64,000 nt of DNA from Rana temporaria (GCF_905171775.1 NC_053494.1:195765044-195829043); one strand, 5' to 3'. Counted from the first letter of the stretch, positions 12,461 through 25,145 are shown. Translations and numbers: made by a program. The notes: generated by a model not told the origin, from the letters alone.

Positions 12461-13856
12461 GGGGAGAAAGAGACTGATCATATCCTCTCAAATAATTTGT
12501 TATTCTATCCAGCCATACCTTCGTAGGTAATGTCAGAACGTTTGGCTGGTTTGGGTAAATATTCATACCTCCAAAAGTTGACTCTCCCGCTCTGTTTGCT
12601 GGAACAACAGGCAGGAGTAATCAACCCCAAGTTTAAAGAAGAATCTGAAGAAACCTGAAAAATACATTGGGGCTCAAGCTGGCTATGGCTCAATCATAAC
12701 ACTAAATTTGGCCAGCCCAGGGTAGGGACACTACATTGCTATCTATAGTCCTGCCTCCAATGATAGTCATACAGTAAGTAGGTATGGTGATCTTGCAGTC
12801 CTTCAGACAAAAATTTCCACCCCTGAATTAAATCTTTGGTATGATTTGGGTTCTTGACACTCCACAGTTGAAAGTTCTACCCATAAGAGGTTTTAAAGGA
12901 TAATCGCCTATTTAATAGTTCCACCCCTGAGGAGTGTCTCGCATAGTCTTCGACAGGTGTGAAAAATGTATAATTTTGAGACTCCTATGCTTCAATTACT
13001 GCAGAAGGTCTGCAGTTTTTCTATCACCGTTCAATGGGAAACACTTGAAAGCCATTTTAACAAAAAGCTGACTATTTTCAAAGCTTCAGTAGATATACAT
13101 ATGCATCTTTACAGCTCAGCAGATCTTTAACATTCGGTTGAGTTATAGTGGCTAATTTCTCTGCAAGGACTCAAAACACAGTGTGAACTTTTTCGTTGAA
13201 ATTTTATGGAGCATTCTAGACAAGCAAGGCAAGATTTGGAATTGAGGAAAGCTTGGTGGTTTTGCCATTTGATGCCCTTCATTTACTTAATTAATGAACC
13301 AAGCAAATGACAGAAGGTGCTGTAATGTGCACTACTCGATTGGCACAAATATTTAAAGTGTTAATGAGATGTTTGTGGTGTTGTATACAAATTATGTAGG
13401 AGCGCTGTAAGGCCATTTATGGACAAGAAAATCTGCACATTTTTATAAGACCCTAGTAAAAATGATAAGTGATATTAAGATGCTGCCAGTGACATTGGAT
13501 CGTGTCACAGAATAGCAAGTCCACATTTTGATAGGTTTGAGGAGCAAACGTTGAAAAGGAAGTTACCTTTTGATGTTTTATTTGCAATAAAGCATTAACA
13601 GAAGGTTAGGTCCTGGCATGCAGAAATCTTCTTGTATATGTGGACTTTGGGGACTAATGCACGGTCTCTCCATTGTACAAATTATCTATATTTGGATGAT
13701 GTATGCCTATTATTAAGTCCTAATTTTGTCCAATGGTTGTCATTACAAAACTGAACATTGGTCTCACACTTCCCCTAAAATGCAGACAAATTCTTTTATG
13801 ACCAGAGATCATAATTATCAGCATCAGTATGTGTTGGTTAACTTGACAATAACTAT

Positions 13857-14425
13857 GGCCCAGATTCACGTAGATCGGCGCATCTTTGTGCCGGCGTAGC
13901 GCATCTCATATGCGCTATGCCGACCTAACTCTGAGAGGCAAGAGCAGTATTCACAAAGCACTCGCTCCCAAACTTGCGCCGGCGTAACGTAAATGGGCCG
14001 GCGTAAGCCCGCCTAATTCAAAGTATGCAGGTAGTGGGCGTGATAAAAATGCACTGATTACTGTGTAAATGTCACTGGCAGGGAAGGGGTTAACACTAGG
14101 GGGCAATCAAGGGGTTAAATGTGTTCCCTCATGTGTGTTTCTAACTGTGGGGGGTTGGGACTGCCTGGAGGAGGAGACAGATCGATGTTCCTAATTACTA
14201 GGATCAGACGATCTGTCTCTCCTCTCCTGACAGAACGGGGATTTGTGTGTACAAATCCCCATTTTAGATCTCGTGCCCACGATCGTGACCTTGTGCATCG
14301 AGTCCCTCACCGTGCAGCAGGCATGCGCGCCTGCTCTGGCTCTTAAAGGAGCTGATGTAGAAGTACAGCTATTCGTGGGAACGAGCCGACCTGCCACCAA
14401 ATAATGATGGCGGCTGGTCGGCAAT
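13857..14425. mobile_element. Two abutting MITE fragments
   Basis: 13857-14035 carries the left end of the ACGCCGGCGTA family (GGCCCAGATTCACGTAGATC, GCCGGCGTAACGTAAATGG). It runs directly into 14036-14425, an internal-to-terminal fragment of the TTAACCACTT family (CACTAGGGGGCAATCAAGGG, then GATGGCGGCTGGTCGGCAAT near its end). Confidence 0.6.
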
Positions 14426-14699
14426 GTTAAAGTGATACTAAACCCATAACAGTAAAATCTGTATATGCAGTAAGCATGCTTGTTATACTCACTGTGGAAC
14501 CTTCTGTAAGGGGTTATTTGATCCTGGCTTTTCTGATCTTCCACTGTCCCCTATTAATTTCCTGGTAACACAGAGTCTATGGAGTCAGGCTGCACATGCT
14601 CAGTTTGGTGTGTTTTGCTAGAGAGTTTTTTTTTTCTTGGGAGGATGAATGTAATCAGCACAGGGAAAATCAGCACTGTCCTGATAGATTGTCAAGAGT

Positions 14700-15445
14700 C
14701 TTTGTCACGCCCCTGACGGTAAGAGCCTGATGTGCGGAAGACGGCCTCCCTTGCAGCTCTGACTCCGAGCTCCTGGTAAAGTGAACAGGAGACTCCAAAG
14801 TACAAAGTCGCACGAGTGCCTTGCAGGATCGCTGGTGAGTCGCTAAGCTGGAGTTGCTGAGCAGGTAGCGGAGAGGCACAGGTGCAGGTGGTAGTCCCAG
14901 GCAACTGTCAGCGGGTGGAGGAAGTGGTCAAGCCGGGTCATGCACTATCGGATACGTCTGAAACACAGGCGGAAGCCGGAAGCGAGGTCACAGGGCAGGC
15001 TGGGTCGGTATTGGGCTGGCAGCAGAGTAGCAGAATCAGTAGGCGAAAGCAGGGTCCAAAACAAGCCGGGTCGGTGCAGGCGGAGAGCAGGAGTATCAAA
15101 GGCAAGCCGGGTCGGGTCAGCGGTACAGGAAACAGGATACAGGTTACTAGGTAGGTTAGCCAAACGCTATAGAACGGACAGCACCTGAGTCCAAGAAGAG
15201 GCCAGCCTAAATAGCCTGTCTGGCGCCAAAAACACTCAGAGAGTGCACGCCGCGGCGCCCGCACGTGCACGCGCACGCACGTGCACGCGCGCGCGCACGG
15301 GCGCGCGCACGGGAGCGTGCACGGGCGCGCGCACGGGAGCGCGCACGCGCGCTAACGGCGCTCCCGTGGAAGCTGAAGACCCAGCTCGACCTCTATGGCC
15401 GCCATTTTGGGTGCTGGCATGCCCTTCCTGACAGTCTTGCAGTCT
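14700..15445. repeat. GC-rich block with alternating purine-pyrimidine tract
   Basis: This is an unusually GC-rich segment in an AT-rich intron. At about 15240-15355 it becomes an almost pure alternation of GC, AC and GT (GCACGTGCACGCGCACGCAC), interrupted by GGG. No reading frame in it looks like a known protein. It may be a retroelement fragment or an old CpG-rich insertion; I cannot assign it. Confidence 0.55.
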
Positions 15446-16610
15446 CATAGGACATTCATACAACTCCTCCTACAAGCTATTACGGGTGCTTGGCTAGACA
15501 CTGATAGAAGTTACAAGACTGCTATATATTGCTGATGAGAAAAGGTATTTAGCAGTTTGTATTTACTAAAAAAATTGCATTTCCATGTTCTGTGTACTGT
15601 GAGAGAACAGATAGTAAATGCAGGGTTCTGGGTTCCATAACACTTTCATTGAACAAGCTGAAGTTAGATGCTGATTGCTGATTTTTGTAAAGTCCCTGAT
15701 TTTTGTAAAGTCACTTATTTTGTGCATTTTACATACAAAAGTAGTATTGTATTTCTGTACCTCCCCCCAGTACCAAACTATAACTGTGCCATTGGCATTT
15801 CTCCCAGCAGAAAGCTGCTTGTGCCAAGTCAAAGGCTTTAGAGTACAATGTCCTGCAAGTTGCTTTGAAATTACATAGAAATCTTTGAATAGCTGTCTTG
15901 CCGACTATGAAACACGGGGCTAAATCAGCTCTAAGGGAGTTTGCATAATGGGTTTTGACATTCTGCCTTTTGATTGTTTGCTTATGTGTAGTGCATGTAA
16001 GTGTGATTTGTTTTTACACCTCATGCCATACCATTTTATAACTGTGAAAGTATTTAAAAAGAACAAAAATGATGTCTGTTCTGAAAAATGAGCTTTTGAG
16101 TCTCTGCTCTGATCACAGGGAATCTGTTTGTTCACCAAGTTCTAGGTCTGTAACCTTTGACTGGACTAAATATGTTATTGCCTGCTTGGCTTTATTGCAC
16201 TTTTTATATAATAGACTGCTTGATGAAGTTGGACACTAGAGTGTTTAGTCTTTTAACATCTTATAATAAACTGCAAATCACTTTAGAAATTTATAGTATT
16301 CATGCGAATAAGGAAGGAGCAAGATGACTGACTCATGCACAATCCTTAACTTAGAATGTGACCCTCTGGACTGCTCAGGACCAAAAAAGATAGTTATACA
16401 TATTTTCAGAGAACATGTCCAAATCCAAGTTTTTTCATATTAAAGCATCTACCCCCCCTTGGCATTTCATATAAAAAATAAAATAAAAATAACTTTGCAG
16501 AAAATAAATTTAAAAAAAATTACACTTTATATTATGGCTTCTGCACAGTAGAGGGTGACATCATGGTCCTTTCTGTGAGGGAATTCTGAGGATCCCAAAT
16601 TCCATTAAAA

Positions 16611-16840
16611 TGAATGAATGAATGAATGAATGAAAAACTTATATAGCGCGTCACATGCGAACTGAATCGCCTCTGGGCGCTTGTTCCTGTCTCTTGACAT
16701 CAAAAGAGCAGAGTTTTAAACTGTCTTCTGAAGGCCAGGTGGTTTTCCTCCAACCGAATGCTGGTTGGTAAAGCGTTCCATAGTCTAGGACCTTGGAAAG
16801 CAAACCTTCTTTCTCCTTTGGACTTGTGGTGCCCCTTTGT
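16611..16840 (-). pseudogene. LINE 3' end (L2-like ORF2 C-terminus, (ATTC)n tail)
   Basis: Read on the - strand, the segment encodes RFAFQGPRLWNALPTSIRLE and then FRRQFKTLLF before a TGA at about 16702-16700. This is typical of the last residues of L2/CR1-type non-LTR retrotransposon ORF2 (PRLWNSLP...IR...FK..LKT.LF). The 3' UTR contains GAGGCGATTCAGTTCGCATG and GCGCTATATAAG, then an (ATTC)n tail. The 5' part is missing. The tail is closely matched by the SINE at 63429-63762. Confidence 0.75.
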
Positions 16841-17340
16841 GTTCAGTTACCTCACCCTTGCCTAGTTGATGCAGGTGGAAGCCAGTTGTGAACTGAGTAT
16901 ATATATTTTTAAAATTGTGAGCATTACAGTGCAAGGTCCACTTTAAACAGGTCAGGACAGGATGGAGTAATCTAACAAAAAATGAAAATGGAAAAAAATA
17001 AAATTGTTGGTACATTACACTACAAGCCAAGGAGACTGTGGAGATCCTCTGGGGCGTAGAAGTTGCCTGCCCAGAAACCAGATCATTTACATCCATTTAT
17101 GAGTCCAGTGCTATTTTTACACTTTCCCCAACAGGACAAGTTGGGGGTCAGGGTTGGCAGCAGACAACCACAAAGGTAAGGTCTGGTGTCAGATAGAAAT
17201 CAGAAATAAAAAAAAAATAGTCTAGTTAAAATGAGGCAACTGAAAGTAACCGTATCCAAGTATAGGTTGAGCACCAGAACTTTGGAACAGGAAACAGGAA
17301 ACCAGTTCCAAAATTTGCAGTAGCAGACTCTGCTCACAGT

Positions 17341-17605
17341 CTCCGCTCTAATTCATCCCAGAGGTGTTCTATCGGGGTGTAGTCCAGTCAAATTCCTCCA
17401 CCACAAACTCACTCATCCATGTCTTTATGGACCTTGCTTTGTGCACTGGTGTGCAGTTAGGTTGTAACAGGAAGGGGCCATTACCAAACTGTTCCCACAA
17501 AGTTGGGAGCACGAAATTGTCCAAAATGTCTTGGTATGCTGACACCTTAAGAGTTCCCTTCACTTGGACTAAGGGGCCAAACCCAACCCCTGGGTTTTCT
17601 AATCC
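17341..17605 (-). pseudogene. Tc1-like transposase fragment (second catalytic Asp region)
   Basis: The - strand translation contains KGTLKVSAYQDILDNFVLPT, then LWEQFGNGPFLLQPNC, then PVHKARSIKTWMSEFVVEEF. This is the central catalytic part of a Tc1/mariner transposase (YQ.ILDN.VLPTLW.QFG.GPFLFQHD.APVHKA). The catalytic QHD is QPN here, so the copy is inactive. Only about 90 codons survive. Confidence 0.85.
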
Positions 17606-17639
17606 ATTGCCATTCTAGACAAAAAAAAAAAAATAATTA

Positions 17640-17920
17640 CACTGGAGCACTGGGCTGTGGGGGGGAGCGGCCAGCTCAGGATCTCAGTGGCTCACTGAGA
17701 GGCTGAGCAGGGTGGCGGTCCAGGCATGTGGGCGGATCCTGACGATATAGTCGCAATCTCTCCTGAGCCCGGACCGGCTCTGTGACATCAGCTGACTGCG
17801 GGCTTCAGCCCACTGTCAGCTAAAAATGAGTCACAGGATTGGAAAGCGAACTGCACTCCTGTGATCAACAAGAGAAGTACAGCCAAACAAGCTTTGGCTG
17901 TACTTCTCCTTTAACAGTAC
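17640..17920. repeat. Second copy of the 8.3-kb interspersed repeat
   Basis: It contains GAGCCCGGACCGGCTCTGTG and ACATCAGCTGAC, complementary to the 8330-8370 region. It ends in a small hairpin, AGAAGTACAGCCAAA / TTTGGCTGTACTTCT, at about 17873-17908. Confidence 0.5.
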
Positions 17921-19191
17921 TCTTCACCAAAAATGCTTGAACTCTGTTTTGGAGGATCGTCCACATGTTTAAGTCATCAGTGGGTGGCAATATTGAAGAG
18001 ACCCCAGTCTTGTAGTGACAAACTGGTCTCTGTCATAACAGTTGCCTTTAAGAAGCAAACAATATTTTAAAATCCATTGTCTGTCATGTTGTAAATTGTC
18101 CTTTATCTTAGCAAACCATTTTAATAGCAGGACAAAAGCATCAGGATTTTCTTTTACATCCATATTATCTGCAAATATTGTACTTTAACAAGACTATTCA
18201 TGTGTTTAATGTTTTCATCAAATTCAGGCCCATTTCCTTTACGGCCCTCTTTTATAGATGACTGCCGTTACAGTAAAACACAGAGCCACAAAGTCATAAT
18301 CCAACTCGTATTGATTAAAACGCAATAATTGCTCAGGAATTTCTGACTTTATGGCGCAGTATAAAATTGTCTTACGAGTGCAACTTAATATTTTATTTCA
18401 TATTTAACAGCAAAGTTATATCATTAGAGTTTTTGTTCTTTTCTCTTTTTTTTCTGTCTTTTGTCCGACAGCATTTTCCATGTGTATGAGAAGTTTAAAA
18501 TGTGTTTTGTATTTAACATTTAAAGCCCTTGTTTAACATTTTGTAAACTCTTCTACATATTGAGCTTTTGTTGATTTGATAACTAGTACTATAAAGTGAC
18601 GCTCATAGATGTACAAAAAATAAAATCTGGAATGACCTTCGATTGGCCACACATGAGGCAAATTTTAGGCAAGCTTTTAATCAGCATCCAGTCAGAAAAT
18701 CAATCAGATGGAACTGAATGGTCCACAGCCTGATGCGTAGTGTTGCCTAGGTGTTGGTCATTTGGAATGAGCCCTCAGAACTGGGAGCATTGGGAAAGAT
18801 TATCTGCTCTTTGCATTGATGAGCAACAGCATATGAACACAACTCCTGCATGGGATGTCTGAGCCAGAATGTCACAGGCCAATGCCCAAATGACACAATG
18901 CTGGAAGAACACGCTTCATCCTTAGCAAACTCGCAATGGAGATCAGTTGAAACTGACAAAAGACATTTCTGAATCAGTTTAATTTCTTGAAACTCAGAAA
19001 CAATTGTAATGATGGGTGGCAGATTCCTGCCACTGTTTATTTCAGTACAATTATTTTTTTTCAATTGAAGCTGATGGAACACTTCCAAGATTGTCACATG
19101 TATGAGCAAATAACTGCTTATGTTGTATATTGTAGCTCACTGTAACCATAGAAGAGAAATAGTGCATACAGTTTTGATGGCTCTTCTTTAA

Positions 19192-20153
19192 CTACTTGCC
19201 GACCAGCCGCCATCATTTTACGGTCGGCTCCCCTGCGCGAGAGCCCCATAGCTATACATCGGCTCTCCCGCAGGCCACTAGGGGCGCGTTCCCTCCTGCC
19301 GGAGGTGCGCGCGCCCCCCGCTCGCCCCAGACTCCCGTGCGTGAGCCCGGCGGGCGCGATCGCCGCTGGGCACACGCGATTGCTCATTACAGAGCGGGGA
19401 CCGGGAAACACACAGCTCCTGGTCCTGTCAGGGGGAGAAATGCTGATCTTCTGTTCATACAATGTATAAACAGAAGATCAGTCATTTCCCCTAGTGAGGC
19501 CACCCCCCCTACAGTTAGAACACACCCAGGGAACATACGTAACCCCTTCCCCGCCCCCTAGTGTTAACCCCTTCACTGCCAGTGGCATTTTTATAGTAAT
19601 TCAATGCATTTTTATAGCACTGATCGCTATAAAAATGCTAATGGTCCCAAAAATTTGTCAAAAGTGTCCGAAGTGTCCGCAATAATGTCACAGTACCGAA
19701 AAAAAATCGATGATGGCCGCCATTACTAGTAAAACAAAAATATTAATAAAAATGCCATAAAAATACTCCCTATTTTGTAAACGCTATAACTTTTGCGCAA
19801 ACCAATCAATAAATGCTTATTGCGATTTTTTTACGAAAAATATGTAGAAGAATACGTATCGGCCTAAACTGAGGAAAAAAAATGTTTTTTTATATATTTT
19901 TGGGGGATATTTATTAAAGCAAAAAGTAAAAAATATTAATTTTTTTAAAAATTGTCGCTCTATTTTTGTTTAAAACGCAAAAACCTAAAACCACAGAGGT
20001 GATCAAATACCACCAAGAAATCTCTATTTGTGGGGAAAAAAATGACACCAATTTTGTTTGGGAGCCACGTCGCACGACCGCCCAATTGTCAGTTAAAGCG
20101 ACACAGTGCCGAATCGTTTCTTTGACCAGAAATATGGTCCGGGGGTTAAGTGG
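19192..20153. mobile_element. MITE of the TTAACCACTT family, copy 1
   Basis: The element is flanked by TTAA at 19188-19191 and 20154-20157. Its left end is CTACTTGCCGACCAGCCGCC. Its right part contains the family block AATCTCTATTTGTGGGGAAA. The same block occurs in the 20.69-kb copy and, inverted, in the 27.2-kb copy. No transposase is seen. Confidence 0.8.
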
Positions 20154-20687
20154 TTAACTAGTGGAGCAGAATGTGATTATTTCAGTCCATTCTGGGTTTC
20201 ATTGACTATAGGCTTCACTACTTAACTTCCTTCTAGAAAGAGCTTAAATTGTCTAAGGCCAGGAGCAGTGGGGTCTTGTCCTGTAGGATGATATTTCAAC
20301 CTGAAAAGGCGGCTTCCCTTCTTAGCAAACCATCTAAAAGCCTGCAGAGAGTCCAGAGAGTTCACTGAGGGCCTAATTTTCTGGAAGCAGTTCACAGCTA
20401 AGTAAAGTGTGCACTGAGGATCTGGCCTAGAGTCGGTACAGTGTTTAGCCAATATTGGACAGCCCCACTCCAAGTATCTGGAAGCATAGTGAGTAAAGGC
20501 CTGGATGTGGAGATCCTAGTGACTGCCTTCCATTTAACCCCTTGATTGACTGTGCTAATACTGCCAAAATGTGATTCACCCTGCTGGGAATCCCATAAGT
20601 GTTGTCTCTGCAGAAGGGTGAGATGTCTCTGAAATGAGTAGGCAGAAGAGAGAGTCCTCTGAGTACCATATCCAAGTTCAATGAGCA

Positions 20688-21316
20688 TTAAACATTGCCC
20701 ACTTGCTGACCAGCCCCCGCAGTTATACTGTGACAGGTTGGCACGGCTGCGCAAATTGCTGTAGCTATAAATCGGCTCTTTAAGACGCTATAGCAGGCAC
20801 GCACCCGCAGTGTGTACCCGGAGCCGATGCGCGTGCCCGGCGGGGCGGGATATCCGAGGGCACCCGTGATCGCTCCCGACAGAACAAGAGTGGAGATCTG
20901 TGTGTGTAAATTACTAGTAAAAAAATAATAATAATAAAAATGGCATAAATAGTTCTCCTATTTTCTAGACTCTATAACTTTTGTGCAAACCAATCAATAT
21001 AAGCTTATTATGATTTTTTTTACCAAAAATATGTAGAACAATACATATCGGCCTAAACTGATGAAGAAATTATTTTTTTTTACATTTTTTGGGGGAAATT
21101 TATTATATCAAAAAGTACAAAATGTTGTGATTTTTTTTCAAAATTGTTGCTCTTTTTTTTGTTTATAGCGCAAAAAAATTAAACCACAGAGGTGATTAAA
21201 TACCACCAAAAGAAAGCTCTATTTGTGGGGAAAAAAGGACATCAAAGCGATGCAGTGTCGTATTGTAAAAAATGGCCTGGTCAGGAAGGGGGTAAATCCT
21301 TCCGGGGCTGAAGTGG
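20688..21316. mobile_element. MITE of the TTAACCACTT family, copy 2
   Basis: It starts near CCCACTTGCTGACCAGCC and ends GAAGTGG just before TTAA at 21317-21320. Its interior matches copy 1 (GCTCTATTTGTGGGGAAAAA), with large deletions. It shares the TTAA at 21317 with the next element. Confidence 0.75.
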
Positions 21317-21320
21317 TTAA

Positions 21321-21736
21321 AGTGGTTCTAAAGGCTCAAGTTTTTCACTTCATGAAGGTAAATAACCTTTAGTGTGCAGCAGCGCCTCCAGCCCCCTTAA
21401 TACCTACCTGAGCCCCATCATGAGCTAGAGATGTGCACAAGAGACTCTCACTCCTCATTGGCGTCATTGGCTGTGCACAACCAGTAAGCCAATGTGGAGA
21501 GGGAGGGGGTGGGGCAAGCTGTGTGTGAAAGCACAAGTGGAGCAGCAGCTTGGGAGCGAGCCTGCTTGGGTGCCCCCACAGCAAGCTGCTTGCTGTGGGG
21601 GCAGGAGGTGGGGCCAGGAATGCTGAAAGGGTACCCGAGAAGAGGAGGATTCGGTCAGCTCTGTGCAAAACCACTGCACAGAGTAGGTGAGTTTGACATG
21701 TTTATTATTTAAAAAAAATAAGCCTTTAATACCACT
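21321..21736. mobile_element. TTAA-flanked MITE (GAAGAGGAGGAT..CTGTGCAAAA family)
   Basis: TTAA lies at 21317-21320 and 21737-21740. The inverted ends are AGTGGTTCTAAAGGCT and AGCCTTTAATACCACT. The right half carries the family block AGAAGAGGAGGATTCGGTCA, then CTCTGTGCAAAACCACTGCA. Relatives lie at 23377-23798, 37377-37795, about 44665-45437 and, inverted, 63826-64000. Confidence 0.8.
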
Positions 21737-21850
21737 TTAAAAGAGACTCCCTGACTCTTCGTTGTGTTTTGAGACATGGGAATAGAACCTGGGACAAATC
21801 TGCAAGACCCGTTCATGTAAATGCTTTGTTAGCTTGCTGTGCACTAACTC

Positions 21851-22125
21851 TCAGGCCTCGTACACACGACCGAGAAACTCGACGGGCGAAACACACCGTT
21901 TTCCTCGTTGAGTTCCTTGTTATGCTGTCGAGGAACTCGACAAGCCAATTTTCTCCATTCCCGTCAAGGAAATAGAGAACATGCTCTCTTTTTGGCTCGT
22001 TGAGTTTCTCGACAGTTTCCTCGACGAAAATGTACACACGACCGGTTTCCTCGGCAAAAAAATATCTCCCAGCAAGTTTCTTGCTGGTTTTTGCCGAGAA
22101 ACTCGGTCGTGTGTACGAGGCCTGA
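21851..22125. mobile_element. MITE with 31-bp perfect inverted ends (CGAGAAACTCG family)
   Basis: The left end, TCAGGCCTCGTACACACGAC plus CGAGAAACTCG, is matched exactly by its complement at the right end, so the perfect terminal inverted repeat is 31 bp. The copy at 44049-44324 is nearly identical, and 31711-32249 is longer and more diverged. Confidence 0.9.
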
Positions 22126-23267
22126 TACAAACTGAAGCATGAGTGAACAAAACCTAAATATTGAAGCAAAGGTAGAAATGGAAGCCCCATATTTTGTACC
22201 TTGCAAAGTCTTATGTGCACATAGGAAGTATCCAATATTGCATTCTTGTTATTTATTTTATCTAAGAAAAGAAAGGGTAAACTTACGGGGGTGATGCCAC
22301 ATCACTTCTCTTTATTTTTGCTTCTTTTGAAACTACAGTACAGCATGAAAAAGTATGGACGCTTGGATGCATTTAAGCTTATCAGTCAGATTGATTTTTG
22401 CATTTACTCTATTACTCACCAGTCACAGTCCAATCATCTGTAAAAATACAATGTCATTACAAATGTTTGTCCTATTAGAAGCTTGGCAGGGACAAAGACT
22501 GCTAGTACTCCTTATTTCACACACTCTATTCAGCAACTGGGTTAAGGCTCAACCATTTCCATTGTACTGTGATTATTTCCCTCCAGTGGGCACTTCTATT
22601 TAAACACATTATAGGTACTTGAAAGTGAGGATAAAAGGACTCAAGGGTGTACATAATAATGCTAGCATTACTTTTAAAGTACTTGCATCTTATGTAGAAA
22701 GGCTTTAGAATTTAATCTGAACTTCAATCATTTTAAAGAGAAAAGATAGAATAGAGCTTAGAAAAAAGTTCCCCTTTTACAAAATCTACATACAATACAT
22801 TTGCAAATTAGACTCTACAAGGTTTTATTGATATAATATAGGCAAGACCAGGCTAAGATAGAAATGAAAAGGATGCAAATGTTGAGGACAATCACAGTCC
22901 TACTACTTATGCATGTATCCTTCCCATGTGAGTTCATAAAAGAGCCTGAGGTCTTCTATGAAAATCAACTCCCCCGCTTGTCCTCTCCTATACCAAAATT
23001 ATACTCAGTCTATATTGACGAATACCTGTGGGCAACTGAGCATTACATCTATATAAGCTTTTTGGATATCTCACTCCAAAAACATAGGCATTAATCAGGG
23101 CCAGATCTAGCCTGCATGATCTTGGGCTGCAGCGAAAAAATCATGGGAGACCAAATGTTAACCCACTATCTTTTGTATCATCTCCTCTCCTAATTTACTA
23201 CATCTCTAAGTGGCTGTAATGAAAAGCACATGTATTTGGCCATGGAACCCTTTAAAAGTATGCCAAC

Positions 23268-24196
23268 TCCCAGATCCCCCAAGGATCTGTCCTGGGACCA
23301 ATTATGTTTAATTTATTCATAAATGATCTAGAATATGGAATAAACAGCTCAGTATTTGCGGACCATACAAATTTAAATGGGTTGTAAAGCTTTGTGTGCA
23401 TTAAGGTGAAAAAACACCTTGCACTCTCTGGCCTCCCAGCCCCCCCCCCCCCCCCCGTTTACTTACCTGAGCCACAAAACTCCATGGGCATGATCCCACG
23501 ATGCTTTACCCCAGCTTGCTTTCCCCTTAAATCAATGACGTGGCACGCCAGGGGGCGGGGTGGAGTGATACACTTGGCAGCTATGGCCGCCACTGTATCA
23601 CACGGAAGCACACCTGCAAGCTAACCCCCTTGGGAGAGCGCTTCCCAAAAGAGGGTTAGCTCTTGCAGGGAGGCTCCAAGACAGCCGCCGAGGGACCCCA
23701 AAAGACGAGGGGCCACTCTGTGCAAAACACATTGCACAGTGGATGTAAGTATGACATTTTGTTATTTAAAAAAAAAATATTAAACCCTTACAACCCCTTT
23801 AAGCAGAGGAATAGCTTCTACGCAGGATGTGGAAACCTTGCAAGAAGATCTGAACAAATTAATCGGGCAGCCAAATGAAGTTTAATGTTGAAAAATGTAA
23901 GGTAATGCATTTGGGTGCCAAGAATATGAATGCAAGTTACTCACTACGGGAGCCTCTGGGGGAACCTAGGATGGAAAAGGACCTGGGGTTCTTAAGAGAT
24001 GACAGGCTCAGCAATGGCATGAAATGCCAGGCTGCCGCAAGCAAAGCCAACAAAATATTGGCATGCATTAAAAAGGGCATCCACTCGAGAGGTAAAATGA
24101 TAATTCTCCCACTTTGCAAGGCTCTGGTCCGGCCACATCTTGAGTATCCAGTTCTGGGCACCAGTCCTCAGGAAGGATGTGCTGATGCTGGAGAGA
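23268..24196 (+). pseudogene. Non-LTR retrotransposon RT relic, split by a MITE
   Basis: Before the MITE, the + strand encodes PQGSVLGPIMFNLFINDLEY followed by SSVFADHTNL. This is the RT segment around motif B and the catalytic box of Jockey/CR1-type elements, with FADD changed to FADH. After the MITE at 23377-23798 the frame resumes with TLQEDLNKLIGQPNE, then MKFNVEKCKVMHLGAKN, EKDLGFLRDDRLSN, KANKILACIKKGIHSRGK and LCKALVRPHLEYPVLG. It is 5' truncated, lacks its C-terminus and has lost a catalytic Asp, so it is dead. Confidence 0.85.
23377..23798. mobile_element. TTAA-flanked MITE inserted in a LINE relic
   Basis: TTAA occurs at 23373-23376 and 23799-23802. The inverted ends are GGGTTGTAAAG and CTTACAACCC. 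The right part, CACTCTGTGCAAAACACATT followed by GCACAGTGGATGTAAGTATG, places it in the family of 21321-21736. A poly-C run lies at about 23440-23457. It interrupts one LINE reading segment. Confidence 0.85.
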
Positions 24197-24345
24197 GAAC
24201 AGGTTCTCTATCTAAGGTCCGTCGGACTTCCGGAAAAAAAAAGTCAAATGAAAGCTACACAAGGCCGGACTTTCCAAGAAAAAAAGACTGTCTGACTTTT
24301 ATTCTCGGGAAAGTCCGGCCGTGTGTTCGAGGCAAAACAGTCCCT
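24197..24345. mobile_element. Fragment of a GTCCGTCGGACTTCCGG MITE
   Basis: AAGGTCCGTCGGACTTCCGG at the left and AAAGTCCGGCCGTGTGTTCG at the right are typical of the CGTACACACG-ended families, but the outer left end is missing. Confidence 0.5.
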
Positions 24346-25057
24346 GACTGCATAAGAAAGAAACCTTCTCTTACATCTTTAGGCACCTTTTAGGTTTTTG
24401 AGGATAATAGGCTCTTGAGAAAGACTCTCTAAATAGTTCTTCCTTGCTTATCAGAATTCAAAATGTGATAAGGACTGTAGTTGGCATGGGTAAAGTGTCT
24501 TGCTGAATCCTTGACATGATGAAGGGAGTTCCAGAAAATATGTGCAGCCCAAAAGATATCCAGCAACCCATAGAGAGAAGAGCAAAGTTCTATCTGGGTG
24601 TTTACCTTTGAAAAAAATAGATGTTGATTGCTGCATGCAGTTCACCATATCTCTCTCGTGCTTTTGCTGTGTTTTGTTATATATAAACTGTATATCTTCA
24701 ATATGTATAGTGTGGATTAGTGAAACATTTTACTGCTATGAAGTTTCTTAGAACTGTTCAGTTTCAATGAAAGCCTGTTCATCCTGATATATTTGATATT
24801 TGGTTCAATAACCCAGTTACATCTGTTCTTAGCTTCAGGTAGATCTGAGATTTAACATATCAGGGGAACCGTGGCTTGTTCCACTGAATATAAAGTAAAA
24901 TCACTGCAGTCTCCTGGGTCGGGCTGGAAACAGCGCAAACATATTATAAATTCTATATCTGAGTACTGCTGGTACATTGACATACACAAACTAAATTCAT
25001 CAGTAGGTTGCAAAACATTGGTTTTAAGACTGCAAATCGTAAAAACACGCACATCTA

Positions 25058-25060
25058 TCT

Positions 25061-25095
<35 letters not shown>

Positions 25096-25145
25096 TATAG
25101 ATAGATAGATAGATAGATAGATATACATATATCTATATATATATA
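25058..25145. repeat. (GATA)n and (TA)n microsatellite
   Basis: A run of about 15 GATA units with a single interruption is followed by a TATATATC stretch. Confidence 0.95.

Noticed and set aside
14670..15200. Possible LTR or coding exon in the GC-rich block
   Set aside because: Overlapping open frames on both strands but no recognisable protein, splice pattern, or paired LTR.
15236..15463. Arg/Ala-rich open frames in both strands
   Set aside because: Produced by the alternating GC/AC tract; simple-sequence translation, not a gene.
25058..25145. CRISPR-like regular repeats
   Set aside because: Plain GATA microsatellite without spacers; the genome is vertebrate.
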